Below are positions 48,766-61,885 of a stretch of 64,000 nt of DNA, in pieces. The stretch spans positions 91,542,998 through 91,606,997 of the forward strand of contig OW121743.1 in assembly GCA_933228675.1 (NCBI GenBank), written 5' to 3'. Under the pieces are notes generated by a model. That model worked only from the letters and a program-made list of their open reading frames with translations. It was not told where the DNA came from and searched no databases. The DNA is from Stomorhina lunata (taxonomy: Eukaryota; Arthropoda; Insecta; Diptera; Rhiniidae). Both the position numbers and the translations under genes were made by a program. The number at the start of each line of letters is the position of its first letter. The stretch's first letter is position 1.

Positions 48766-49552
48766 GTATATTACTCTCTACTGTGTAGGGATTCTGCATG
48801 TTCGCGTATACCTTTAAGTTCATTCACTTTCAACCTAACATACTTTCATACATATTTCTTATCAATTATCACAGGAATATTATAATTTCTTGTTGCAACC
48901 CAGAACATGTTGCCATCTCAGTTTCATGTTTGTCTTTTTATAAATAATTTTAAATTAATTTAATAACTTTACGTTTTTTGTTAACCAAATGTCGCTATGG
49001 TGACTTTGTTAGTGTTTCATATAAAACATTTGCAGTAGCAGCAGTCACAGTCACTTCATGCAACCGTTGAAGTCTGTGAATTTGAATAATGTTTGAATAT
49101 CGGCTTCATCATTAACTCCAGTCAATTCAACTACTCAATTATTTTGTTAAGAAATTCGTTATTTTTTTTTGTTTTTCTTATATTTAGTTTTATACTATTT
49201 CAAAAGACTTCAAACAGTTTCTTCTAGAGCCGCTAACATTTTAATTTTGTGTGGTTCATGGATTTGATATTTATTTTTTTACTATCTCGGTTAAAAAGTT
49301 CGTCCAACATGTGCCGCAAAAGAGCTGGAGAAAAAATCTTAGATTATTTGTTCATTGATACGCACAGTGGAATGATGCCAGCGCTTTCTGGATGATAATA
49401 ATCATTAAAGGAATTTTTTGAAAATTAATAGAAAATTAGCTGAACGTTTCAGAAAGGGGTTAAGAAATTTTAATTAAAAGAAAGTATGGGTTGAAGCTAT
49501 TATATTATCAAATGGTTTGCTGAGGCTTTTATATGAAAAATGTATTTGATTA
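48766..49552. other. AT-rich DNA without a recognisable gene
   Basis: No coding frame, repeat or boundary was recognised. Confidence 0.6.
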
Positions 49553-50768
49553 TGGGCAAATCCGAAAAACATTAAACCAATTACAAAATTTTTAAACTGT
49601 CAAAATCATGTATTTGTGTTTATGAAAAAATTTACCATATATTGATCGTTTAGAATATATTATGGATACAATTTTTGATAAATCTCTTCGTAAATGGCAG
49701 GTATTTATTTGCACCCATCTCGAGTTTTTAAAAATTTTTTAAAATAATAGGTTATTTAAAAGTTCATAAAAATCACAAAAACATCCATTTAGGTATTAAG
49801 TTTCAGTAGGGGCTCAAAGTCTGTTTAATTTTATACAATTAGATGTAAAAGACCCCATCAAAAGAAGTGATATAAATAATGTCAAGTAAAAAAGGGCTCA
49901 CAGTGTGTAGCGTCCGCCACAGAAAAAAAGGTTTTTTTTATTTGGGAAGTGCAATTTTTCTTTTTTCTGCAATTGAACTTGGTTCGTAAAGAGAACTTAA
50001 AGTATTACATTAGTACATTAGGCTAAAAATATATAGATATTAATATAGCATTTTACAAAATAATATCTATAGAAAAGTGTATAGCGTCCGTCACAGTATA
50101 TATTTGTTACAAAATGATCTTTATTAAGTACAAAATTTACGAGCACATGTATGTCTGATTCATAAAGCCATAACACTGTCTATATCCACAGATTAAATTT
50201 AAGGCATTAGGAGTTTACCAAACCTCTAAGAGGGTAAAAATGGGTAAAAAGGGGTAAAAATCTAAAAAGTTATATCTCCTAAAGTAATAGGTATAAAAAC
50301 AAAATTAAAGTTACGTTTTTAACAGCTATGAAAATAAGCGGACAGGTGTTTGGTCCTTTTTTTGAAACTATGTCCGATAGGGGGTAAAATAGGGTGAAAA
50401 AAGTTTTTTTGGTACTTTTTTAACCCAATCTTATATTTTAAACTAAAGAATATAGAAAGAAAATTTGTACTGCAGTCAATAGATGTGAAAGAAATATTGA
50501 ACACGTATTTGGTACTTTTTTGATTTTGTCACCAAAATGGGTAAAAAAGGGATAAACTGATAACTAAACATCTGAAAAAGTAATATGAATAGAAAAATTA
50601 TGTTAACTGCGTTTTAATAAAATGTACCGAATTCAATTGGTACCAAAGAAGTACCAATTATGCATATGGAACTTTTTGAAATTAGGGAATAAAAAGGGGA
50701 AAAAATTAGTAATGTTATAACTTTAAAACAAATTAATGTTTGTCTGTATGTATGTTCTTTATAGAATA

Positions 50769-51372
50769 GTAAACTGTGAACTCTTTAGCAAAGATGTTGC
50801 GGATAAGCCGGCGAAGGTTTTTAAGTTGGTAAGCCTAATTTCCGACAGGTGGCGCCACTGAAAATTACTAAAAATTAATTAAATCGTAAACTGTACATTT
50901 GATCATGCTATGATCTTTTGCAAAGTTATAGCGCATGAGCCGGCGAATGCTTTTTAATTAGTGTGAATAATTTCCGACAGGTGGCGCTACTGAAAATTAC
51001 TCAAAATAAATTTAATCGTAAACTGTACATTTAATCATGCTATAATCTCTAACAGTGTTGTTGCACATGAGCCGACGAAGGTTTCTTAGTTGGTATGAAG
51101 AAATTTCGACAGGTGGCGCCACTGAAATTTACTCAAAGTCAATTTAATCGTAAACTGTACATTTAATCATGCTATAATCTTTAGCAAAGTTGTTGCGGAT
51201 AATCCGACGAAGGTTTATTAATTGCAATGACCAAAGTCCAACAGGTGGCGCCACTGAAAATTACTCAAAGTGAATTAAATCGTAAACTGTGCATTTGATC
51301 AGACTATAATCTTTAGCAAAGTTTTTGCGCATGAGACGACGGAGGTTTCTGTTGGTATGACCAATTTCCAAA
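50769..51372 (+). repeat. 132 bp minisatellite, five units
   Basis: Units start GTAAACTGTACATTTGATCA at 50769, 50886, 51018, 51150 and 51282 (first interval 117 bp, then 132 bp each). They contain GACAGGTGGCGCCACTGAAA and CGACGAAGGTTT. The same unit occurs in four copies at 61935-62445. Internal minisatellites of this size are typical of non-autonomous Helitron/Helentron-type elements. Confidence 0.88.
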
Positions 51373-51453
51373 ATTATTTAAAATGAGTTAAACTGTAACT
51401 GTATAAAATAAAATATATAAAAACTTTAAAATTTGCCTCAAAATGCTTATCAT

Positions 51454-51490
51454 AAAGCCCCGAGCAAGGCTCGGTCAACCAGGTACTAAG
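51454..51490 (+). mobile_element. Possible Helitron-like 3' terminus
   Basis: A GC-rich hairpin (CCGAGC-AAG-GCTCGG, 51460-51474) stands 11 nt before CTAA (51486-51489), resembling the subterminal hairpin plus CTRR of Helitrons. It coincides with the right edge of the segment missing from the second copy of the host repeat, which supports its being an insertion end. The expected T after CTRR is not present, and the 5' end is undefined. Confidence 0.4.
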
Positions 51491-52140
51491 ATGTAAAAAG
51501 TGTAAAATTTTAAATAAATATATGTATGTATATACCAGTTTTGTGAAATATTAAATTGTGCCCAAAAATCGCAGTTTAACCGCGAACATGAAAAGGAAGG
51601 AGATGAAATTCGGGAATAGATAGAACCATTATTTTCAGTGATTAACGAATCCTTAAAAAATATATGAAATATAGATTTTTTCCTAATAAAAAACATTCAA
51701 GTAAAAACTGTATCGTCCGTCACGTAGCGTTCGCAACAGTTCGTTTATGGATTTTTGGTGAAACTGGAAACTTTAAAATATTTTTTAAAAGTTGTTTTGT
51801 AATCCTCTGATTTTTCTCTATCTTTAATGTATTTACAATTTTTGTACTACTCTGATCGATTTGATGAAAATTACAGAGACACATGTTGAAAAAAATCACT
51901 TCCATTTTTTTTGTAGCGTCCGTCACAGAACTTTAAAAGTGAAAATCTTTTTCCTCCAAAAGAAGTATGTAAATTAACAAATGCCATTCGATAGCACAAT
52001 CGATGGGCTAATATTCTCTGAAATCTGTGAAAAGATATCTAGTGTAGAATGGCAATGGGATACTATTAAGTACAACAAAATCCGTACAAATGTATCGTCC
52101 GTCACGCAGGATTTGCCAATATTTAACAAATCCTTGGGCA

Positions 52141-53759
52141 CGAATATAATATGACGCCTTATGTAAAGACAACATCTAAGCGGCACCTGACCTATCCAAA
52201 AATATTAAATTAGTTCTTTAGTCGTTACACTGTGCCTTAGTAGATACACCTGTAACTGCCACAAAATATAGTCAAACTCCTACAATAACTGATTACACGA
52301 AATTAAGCTGTTACCTTTAAAAAGGACTATTAGTTTAGCAGACAAAAGGATCCAACTAAAACATGAACTAAATAATTTTAATCAATGACTATGTAGTTAG
52401 TAGCGGCAGGTAATTTCGAACTATTAGGTTAAAATTGTAACACACTTTCTTTAAGATAAAATCAGCCGAAAAACTAAAACATCAAAATTAAGGGGTGGTC
52501 CTTGTGTAATACTTTAAGATACAATTAAGGTTTTCGGTTTTTCTATGTAGCCTAAAAAACAAGGCAATATTTTCATAAAAAACTATTTATGTCTAACAAA
52601 CAAAATTCTAAATTTATGCAATACTTTTCCTTTTTTCTAACAAAAAAATGTTAATCCATGAAACTACCAGCCCACACACGTTTTGTTTTATAAATTCAAG
52701 AAAAACTAAATCACGAAATTTCTTAATTTCTTTAATTTTATTAAAATGCGAGTACAAATAAACTTCAAAAATTTTTATTGCTGCAACGAATGAGATTTAA
52801 ATGTTGCTTCTTTTAAGAATGAGATAGTGCCTTAAAAAGGATTAAATCCTTGATTATTTAGCCTTTGTTATCAATTTCTCTGTTGTGCTAATTTTCCTTT
52901 GTCTTTTCTCAATTGTGTGTAAAAAGTTAATTTTTTGGTCTATTTTCTTTTCATTTGATTTGATTTAATGTAAATTTTTTCTTTTTTGTATTTTGTTAGT
53001 AAACGAAGTGATTGTTGTTTTGTTTTCCAAAGGATTTTCTTTTGTAAGAAAATTCGTTTTAGCCTATAAAAATAGTTGAAGGCTTAAAGGATTTTTAACA
53101 TAAAGTAAGAAACTATTTGGATATTATTGAAATATATAATAGAACAATTTCATGGTTTTCAAATTAGTTTTAAGGCAGAAAATGTTTTAATTTTAAATTG
53201 AAAGAACTCAAAAACTTAACAATACCAAAGTCTTAACAATTCCAAAGTCTAGGTATTATTCTTCGAATAAGATTTAATATAGTCAGAGTAAATTAATATA
53301 TATTTAGTATAAAACTTTGGACTAAAGACTAGTTGTAGAATAGGACCATATTCAGAGAAAGAAAAAAATCGACTCCAAATCTAAAAATATGTTGTTTTCA
53401 AACGCTAAATAATATTGAATTTTGTGAATAAAAGATACAAAGAAAATGGCTGCAGAAAGTTATCGATTGTTGGTAGAAGCATGCATCAAAAGTGAGGATT
53501 TCGATACAGAACAGGGGGAGGGGCAAAAAGTTTAAGGATGACGAATTAAAAGCATTAAGGTATGAGTACAGATGAAACGAACGATAAATTGTTCGGAACG
53601 AAAATTCGTCATTAGACACATAAAATAAGAATTTATATGAAAGTACTCACAATCCGTATTTTACAACTAATAAAAATATTACAAATTAAATATTTTATTT
53701 TTAAATGACCTTATAAATTATAAAGAAACTATTTTATAAGAAGACGAGTAAGAAAGTCC
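52141..53759. other. AT-rich DNA without a recognisable gene
   Basis: A 73-codon minus-strand frame at 53398-53619 is not recognised. Nothing else was supported. Confidence 0.55.
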
Positions 53760-54381
53760 TATAGTCGGTCAACCCTTTACCTCTAAGATCAAAGGTGTTC
53801 TTTTTCGTGTATAGGGACAAATATTTTCTAAATTTTGTCAAAATACCAACTTTTTCTTAAGACTTATATATATTGACTTATATGAGGGCTAGGGTCAAAT
53901 GTGGACCGAATATCTTGAAATTTAGCAAACTGATTACAGTTTTTACAAAAATTATGTATGCAAAAAATAAACTTCAAATTGTCATTATTTTCAGCGTTTT
54001 GACAGAAGACCTTGTATGGGAGCTATGGTCAAATGTGAAATTTAGTACATTAATTTTGCTTTCTGTAAGCAGTATATGTTCTAAATTTGATGAAAAAATA
54101 TTGATATTTGTGGCCAAAATATCAATTCCGGGAAGGGGGAACTATAGGAGATAACATAAATGCCAAATTTCATCAAATAATCTTCAGAAATGCGACCTGT
54201 ACTTTGATTACGTGGTTTACATGGACGTCCAGCCAGCCAGCCGGACCGACGGACTGACATTGCTAAATCGACTCAGAATGTGATTCTAATCCTATCAGTA
54301 TACTAAAAGATTGGTCTAAGACAAATATTTCTATGTGTTACAAACATCACCACAAACTATAGTGATGAAGGGTATAATAAA
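53760..54381 (-). repeat. Reverse copy of the second mini-me-like repeat
   Basis: It runs to GATGAAGGGTATAATAA, the reverse complement of the start at 12660. GGGAGCTATGGTCAAATGTG, CCAGCCAGCCGGACCGACGG and GTGATTCTAATCC lie inside. It is the most complete of the three copies in the window. Confidence 0.72.
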
Positions 54382-54439
54382 CAATGAAATAAAAACAATG
54401 GGATATATCCGAAAGCTTGACCAAATTGTGCAAATCAAA

Positions 54440-56925
54440 GTCAATAATAGTCCCAAAAAAATTAAAAGAAAAAATTTTATAAAAAGTTTATAAATTTAAA
54501 AATTACAACGAAAATATTTTTCATAAAATACATATTATATCGAAAATTTTTCATAGACAAAAATTTACATCAAAAATTTCATATATAAAAAATTTGTAAA
54601 AATATTTTCTATGCAAAAAAAATTTACGTGAAAATTTTTCTGTATAAAAAATTCTAGTTTTGTAAAATTTTTAAAAAATTTTAGAACAAATCAGATTTTT
54701 CAAAAATTTCCTATTTTAATTCGAAAATTTTCAATTTTTACAAAACATTTTTCAAAAAACTTCTATTTATATAAAAAATTTTCAAAAATTTTTAATTTTA
54801 AAAGAAAATTTCCTATTTATATACAAATTTTCTATTTTCATAGGATTTTTTATAAAAATATTTTATTTTTCTATACGAAATTTTTTAAAAATTGAAAATT
54901 TATAAGCAAATATTTAAAAATTTTCTTATTTCTTATTTCCTATTTTTATAGGAAATTTTTCATTAACTTCCTATTTCTATAGGAAATTTTTCATTAATTT
55001 CCTATTTGTACAGGAAATTTCCTATTTTTAAAGGAAATTTTTTAAAAATTTCCTATTTTTATAGGAAATTTTTCAAAAATTTCCTATTTTTATAGGAAAT
55101 TTTTCAAAAATTTCCTATTTTTATAGGAAATTTTTCAAAAATTTCCTATTTTTATAGGAAATTTTTCAAAAATTTCCTATTTTTATAAATTTCTTATCTT
55201 TGTAAGAAATTTTTCAAAAATTTCCTATTTTTATAAGAAATTTACTTTTATAGAAAATTTTTCAAAAATTTCCTATTTTTATAGAAAATTTTTCAAAAAT
55301 TTCCTATTTTGATAGGAAATTTTTCAAAAATTTCCTATAAAAATAGGAAATTTTTGGAAAATTTTCTATTTTTATAAGAAATTTTTCAAAAATTTCTTAT
55401 ATTTATAGGAAATTTTTCAAAAATTTCCTATTTTTATAGGAGAATTTTCAAAAATTTCCTATTTTTATAGGAAAATTTTGAAAAATTTCCTATTTTTATA
55501 GCAAATTTTTCAAAAATTTCCTATTTTTATAGCAAATTTTTCAAAAATTTCCTATTTTTATAGCTAATTTTTCAAAAATTTCCTATTTTTATAAGAAATT
55601 TTTATAAAATTTCCTACTTTTATAGGAAATTTTTCAAAAATTTCCTGTTTTTAAAGGAAATTTTTCAAAAATTTCCTACTTTTATAGAAAATTTTTTTAA
55701 AATTTCCTGTTATTAAAGGAAATTTTTCAAAAATTTCCTATTATTATAGGAAATTTTTCAAAAATTTCCTATTATTATAGGAAATTTTTCAAAAATTTCC
55801 TATTATTACAGGAAATTTTTCAAAAATTTCCTATTTTTATAGGATTTCCTATAAAAATAGGAAATTTTTGAATAATTAAAAATTTCATATTTTTATAGGA
55901 AATTTTTCATTAACTTCCTATTTCTATAGGAAATTTTTCAGTAATTTCCTATTTGTAAAGGAAATTTCCTATTTTTAAAGGAAATTTTTTAAAAATTTCC
56001 TATTTTTATAGGAAATTTTTCAAAAATTTCCTATTTTTATGAATTTCTTATCTTTGTAAGAAATTTTTCAAAAATTTCCTATTTTTATAAGAAATTTACT
56101 TTTATAGAAAATTTTTCAAAAATTTTCTATTTTTATAGGAAATTTTTCAAAAATTTCCTATAAAAATAGGAAATTTTTGGAAAATTTTCTATTTTTATAA
56201 GAAATTTTTCAAAAATTTCTTATTTTTATAGGAAATTTTTCAAAAATTTCCTATTTTTATAGGAAAATTTTAAAAAATTTCCTATTTTTATAGCAAATTT
56301 TTCAAAAATTTCCTATTTTTATAGCAAATTTTTCAAAAATTTCCTATTTTTATAGCAAATTTTTCAAAAATTTCCTATTTTTATAGGAAATTTTTATAAA
56401 ATTTCCTACTTTTATAGGAAATTTTTCAAAAATTTCTTATTTTAAAAGGAAATTTTTCAAACATTTCCTACTTTTATAGGAAATTTTTCAAAAATTTCCT
56501 ATTATTATAGGAAATTTTTCAAAAATTTCCTATTATTATAGGAAATTTTTCAAAAATTTCCTATTATTATAGGAAATTTTTCAAAAATTTCTATTATTAC
56601 AGGAAATTTTTCAAAAATTTCCTATTTTTATAGGAAATTTTTCAAAAATTTCCTATTTTTATAGGAAATTATTCAAAAATTTCTTATTTTTATAGGAAAA
56701 TTTTAAAAAATTTCGTATTTTTATAAGAAATTTTTCAAAAATTTCCTATTTTTATAGGAAAATTTTCAAAAATTTCCTATTTTATAGGAAATTTTTTAAA
56801 AATTTCCTATTTTATAGGAAATTTTTTAAAAATTTCCTATTTTATAGGAAATTTTTTTAAAAATTTCCTATTTGGATAGGAAATTTTTCAAAAATTTCTT
56901 ATTTTTATAGGAAATTTTTCAAGAT
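54440..56925. repeat. 31 bp minisatellite, CCTATTTTTATAGG core, with ~0.95 kb higher-order repeat
   Basis: Units read TTTCCTATTTTTATAGGAAA plus TTTTTCAAAAA and are nearly identical in the middle; CCTAT/ATAGG is itself a hairpin. A distinctive segment (CATTAACTTCCTATTTCTAT) recurs at 54961 and 55908, 947 bp apart. A second marker (TTCTTATCTTTGTAAG) recurs about 850 bp apart, so the second higher-order copy has lost about three units. Brief orientation flips occur near 55340 and 56160. The first 200 bp are degenerate. Confidence 0.94.
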
Positions 56926-58534
56926 TAGAGCAGTGTAAAATTCAATAGCCGAAATATAACAGGTTAAATTTTTTTAACATATTTTCTTTTTAAGTAATTA
57001 GGACTTGATATATCAATATTTTAGTTTTTGATCTGGTAATCAAAATCTCCATGAATACCATATGGGTTATAGTATGTTTTTTTGTTGATATATATCGTAA
57101 TGAAGATTCCACTTGTTAATATCTGTACATTTTTAGTTTCCATGACACTTTCGAACTTACTTCCCTCGTTTTAAATTAACCAATTTGAGGGTGTATTTTT
57201 CCTCCAGTACCGAACTCATGCAAAGCATTTCGCACATCATAAGTATTTATTTTTAGATTCGCCAGCGTAATGTGTTGAAAAATGCTTAATTAATTTAAAA
57301 TTTTAGCATGATATTAAAACCGGTGATAATTTAGCCTTAAATCTACAATTTCCTATTGAACAGAATAACAAAAAAAATTTGCGTTTTATGAAAACATATT
57401 TTAATAATTTCAATAATCCTAGCAGAGAGTATCACACTGTGAAAAAATATTAAATTTCCTTGTAGTTTATTTTCTTCTACTTTAGTTAAAGGTGTTTATG
57501 GTCTTAACTTATCGGAAAACAGTTCCAGTCCCAGTTGAGTACTAACATGCAACATGTTCTCACTTTATACCAAGGTCATCGTGATGTCAAAGCCAAGCAA
57601 ATTTTGAATTATGGCCAGAAAATTTTAGCTCATATATAATATTTTTGTTTTTAATCTAAAGATTATTATCACACAAATGTAAAACATAAAACATAAAAAT
57701 GAAAGATAATGAAATGATAAATCATATAAATGTTTAAATAAAAATATAAATAATTATGCAGTTAAAAAAAATGTATTAAAACTGAAGAGGTGAGAAATCA
57801 GGTCAAACTCATAATAAATGCAACAAAAAAAAAAAAAAGGGAAAGAAAGAATTTTAAGATTAAAATAATAAAAGTTAATAAGATAATGATGATGATAATG
57901 ATGTGTTAAATTAAGATTAAAAATTGTTTCCTTTTTCTTAAATCCAAAGGAAATCAGCACAAAAAAAAAACCAAAACATTCACATAAATTATGTGATGAC
58001 AAATTAAATGATACTGATGATGATAATAAAATGACAAGTGTTGAGTTAAACATACAAATAAAGGCGTTTTCTGGGGAATTTTATGAGAGAAAAATATTAA
58101 ATTTTGCCTCTTTTTGGGCAAAAATTATTTTAACTTGAAATTATCTTTTAAATGTTATTTAAATGTTTTATTTGCTGTAAGCGATATTTTTCGTTTAGGT
58201 TACATTGTTCCAAAAAAATTTGTAATCTCAAAATTATGATTAATTTATTACTTTACCTACATTCTAAATACATATGAGTTTTTAAATATTTTCGAAATTC
58301 ACACCTTTGTTAAATGGTTTATTAAAGTTTTGTAATATTGTTTCTTTTTTTTCTTAAGTATTTTTAAATATTTTTAGTCTTTTAAGGATATTAATTTCAA
58401 TGATTTATGCTCTTTGAATAATTGTGCTAAATGTTCTTTTTGGAATAATTTATGATGGAGTTATATTTGTAAATTAAAGAACTTTTGGGACATATTTTTA
58501 TCTGGTGGTTATGATCTTTAAGTTGTTTATTTTT
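56926..58534. other. AT-rich DNA without a recognisable gene
   Basis: A 99-codon minus-strand frame at 57754-58053 is low-complexity (F, H, S runs) and overlaps an A-rich GATGAT tract, so it is not credible. Nothing else was recognised. Confidence 0.6.
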
Positions 58535-60568
58535 ATACCCACCATCAAAAAGAATGGGGGGTATATTGAGATTGTCATTCCGTTTGTAATTTCCTTAATA
58601 TTGGCTCAAAAATCAAAAACGATATATATTTTGAATCCTTATGAAATTCTAAGACGATTGAGCGATGTCCGTCTGTCTGTCTTTTGAAATCACGATAACG
58701 CCTAAACGAAAGAAGCTAGATCACTCAAACTTAGTGAAGACATTCTTCATCTATGGGAAAATGTTGGTATTGAAATTAGGCAAAATCGGTTAACATTTGA
58801 CCATAGCTCCCGTATAACCTCGCCTACTCTAATCGCTTATTTGCTAATAAATAACAAACTATAATAGCTATGATTTGGTATATAGAAGTTCTAAATAAGC
58901 CCTAGGCAGCATATAAAATTTCATTAAAATCGGTTAACATTTAGTCATAGCTCCCATACAAAAAACTTACGGAAACAGCCAAAATTTCACCGAAAATACA
59001 CTTAAATGCCAATAAATCTAAAACTATAACAGATATAAACACTAAATTTAGTACGAGGAGGTCTTATGTTAATGCCAACTAGTGTGCAAAATTTTGTCAT
59101 AATCGGTCACCATTTGACCATAGCTCCCATATAAAAAGCTTATGGAAACACAAAAATACAAAAAGAAAAGGGGTTTATGTCCGTCTGTACGTCAGATAAA
59201 GGCGCGATAGCGCCTTAACGAAAAGGGCTACAACAGCGAAATAAAAAATTTCATTAAAATCGGTTAACATTTAGTCATAGCTCCCATACAAAAAAACTTA
59301 CGGAAACAGCCAAAATTTCACCGAAAATACACTTAAATGCCAATAAATCTAAAACTATAACAGATATAAACACTAAATTTAGTACGAGGAGGTCTTATGT
59401 TAATGCCAACTAGTGTGCAAAATTTTGTCATAATCGGTCACCATTTTACCATAGCTCCCATATAAAAAGCTTACGGAAACACAAAAATACAAAAAGAAAA
59501 GGGGTTTATGTCCGTCTGTACGTCAAATAAAGGCGCGATAGCGCCTTAACGAAAAGGGCTACAACAGCGAAATTTTACAAAAGGAAGTCCTATGTAAATG
59601 CCAGTTAGTGTGCAAAATATTGTTGCAATCAGTTACTATTTGACCATAGCTCCCATATAAAAAACTTACGGAAACTCAAAAATACAAAAATAAAAGGAGA
59701 TTTATGTCCGTCTGTCCGTCAGATAAAAGCGCGATAGCTCCTTAACTACAGCAGCTAGAGAGACAAAATTTTACAAAAGTATTTTTGATATGTAATAAAA
59801 GTTGTGTGATTGAAAATGGGCGAAATCGGTTCACATTTAGTTAGAGCTCCCATATAACCCTGCCCCGGGAAACACATTAATGCTGATAAATTGTGTACAA
59901 TTGTAATAGCTATGACGACTAAATTTAGAATAAAGAAGTTTTCTGCAACTATTGGTCAGTATATCAAATTTTATAGGAATCGGTCCATATTTGACTATAG
60001 CTTTCATATAAAAAACACTCCGGGAAACAAACAAATTTTTAGCAAGGACCAGTTAAAAGCTATTAAATTAGAAACTGTGTTAGCTATTGTCACTAAATTT
60101 AAGCTAAAAATAAGGTATATATAAGTACCAGCCAGTGTGTGAAATTTTGTTACAATCGGTCAACATTTGGCTATAATTCTTAGATATATATTACATCCCC
60201 TTTTTTTATATCTACAATCAAAAAGATTACCTCCGAATGTTTTTGACTGTAGATATAAGATTATGTATATGGTAGATGCATTATGAACTCCTAACAAAAT
60301 ATATGGACCTGTCGTAATACTATTAACTTCTTTATCCTATTCCTTCTTATTTAACAACTTACGAGTATTAATGTAAAACCATACCCGGTTACGATAACGA
60401 ATTTTTTTCAAAGTAAATAAATACTAGGGAAACCACTTACACACCAATTTGGTCCACGTTTTGAATTTGCTGCAACCTCGTAGATGTATGAGGTATATTT
60501 CAAAATTTAACACAACTTGATGGTGGGTATATAAGATTCGGCACAGCGGAATATAACACTCTTCCTTG
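58535..60568. repeat. Full-length mini-me-like repeat with TATACCCACCATCAA inverted ends
   Basis: The left end is TTATACCCACCATCAAAAAG. The right end is TTGATGGTGGGTATA (about 60520-60534), followed by the GATTCGG..CGG hairpin and AATATAACACTCTTCCTTG. Near the left end, GCGATGTCCGTCTGTCTGTC is the short GTCY run. It is the reverse complement of the 6717-8322 copy over most of its length and contains a recent internal tandem duplication. No coding frame was found. Confidence 0.8.
58912..59573. repeat. Recent 331 bp tandem duplication within the mini-me-like repeat
   Basis: 58912-59242 and 59243-59573 are almost identical. By eye they differ at only about four positions, including one extra A and TTGACC against TTTACC. 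Both contain GGCGCGATAGCGCC. Confidence 0.88.
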
Positions 60569-60595
60569 TTTATTATAAAAAATTTAAACTATATA

Positions 60596-61885
60596 TAGGC
60601 AAATCCGAAAAACATTAAACCAAGTACAAAATTTTAAAACTGTCAAAATTACGTATTTGTGTTTATGAAAAAATTAACCATATATTGATCCTTTAGAATA
60701 TATAATGGATACAATTTTTGATTGCTCACTTCGTGAGTGGCAGGTCTTTATTTGCATCCATCTCGAATTTTTTTACATTTCTTAAAAAGTTCATAAAAAT
60801 CACAAAAACATTCATTTAGGTATCAAGTTTCAGAATGGACTCAAAGTCTGCTTAATTTTATACAATTAGATATAAAAGGCCCAAAAGTAATTGGAGTAAT
60901 ATAAATAACGTCAAGTATAAAAGGCCTCACAGTGTGTAGCGTCCGTCACGGAAATAAAGGTTTTTTTAATTTGACTGTTGAAAATTTTCTTTTTTCTCCA
61001 ATTGAACTTAGTTCGTAAAGAGAACTTATAGTATGATTTACAATAGGTCAAAAATATTTATATGTTAATATAGAATGTTACAGAATAATATGTATAGGAA
61101 ATTGTGTAGCGTCCGCCACAGTATATATTTTTTTCAAAGTGATATTTATTAAATACAATATTTATGAAAACATGTCTGTCTTATTTATAAGGCAATAACA
61201 CTGTCTATAACCACAGATTAAATTTAAGATATTAGGTGTTAAATTTGATGATTTTGAAATTTGATTTTTTTTTTGGATTTGTGGGACAAAGTGTAAAACT
61301 TTAAATATAAATATGTATGTAGCTGTTTTATGAAATATTAAATTGTGACCAAAAATCGCATTTTAACCGCGAACATGAAAAGGAAGTAGATAGAATTCGG
61401 GAACAAATAAAACCATTATTTTCACTGACTAACGAATCCCTAAAAAAATATAATTTTTTTCTAATGAAAAACATTAAAGTAAAAACTGTATCGTCCGTCA
61501 CGTAGCGTCCGCAACAGTTCATTTATGGATTTTTGGTGAAACTGGAAACTTTAAAAAAATTTATAAAAACTATTTTGTAATCCTCTGATCTATAATGTAT
61601 TTACATTTTTTTTTCTATTACAATGACCGATTTGATAAATTGGTAATTTGATCCATTGGTAAAAAAAGTCATTATTTGTAGCGTCCGTCACAGCACTTCA
61701 AAAGCGAATATCTTTTTCCTCCAAAACAAATATGTAAATAACCAAATGCCATTCGATAGCACAATCGATGGGCTAATATTCTGTGTAAAATCTGTGCAAA
61801 GATATCTAGTGCAGAACGACAATGGGATACATTTAAGTACAACAAAATCCGTACAAATGTATCGTCCATCACGCAGGATTTGCCC
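60596..61885 (+). repeat. Interspersed repeat with recurring GTAGCGTCCGTCACAG motif, copy 2
   Basis: This uninterrupted counterpart of 49553-52140 carries the motif or variants at about 60936, 61106, 61489 (with a second at 61503), 61679 and 61860. It ends in CACGCAGGATTTGCC and is followed at once by the 132 bp minisatellite. Confidence 0.8.

Larger units (their letters stand above)
49553..52140 (+). repeat. Interspersed repeat with recurring GTAGCGTCCGTCACAG motif, copy 1, interrupted
   Basis: It aligns with 60596-61885 from GGCAAATCCGAAAAACATTA to the last CGTCCGTCACGCAGGATTTG, at roughly 85-90% by eye. About 1.27 kb (about 50214-51490) is absent from the other copy and is presumably a later insertion. 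The motif, or a close variant, occurs near 49908, 50082, 51711, 51913 and 52093. I do not recognise the family and see no coding capacity. Confidence 0.8.

Noticed and set aside
52190..52500. Possible MITE around CGTTACACTGTGCC
   Set aside because: No matching inverted end or target duplication was found.
57754..58053. 99 codon minus-strand frame
   Set aside because: It is a translation of an A-rich and GATGAT low-complexity tract, with F and H runs.
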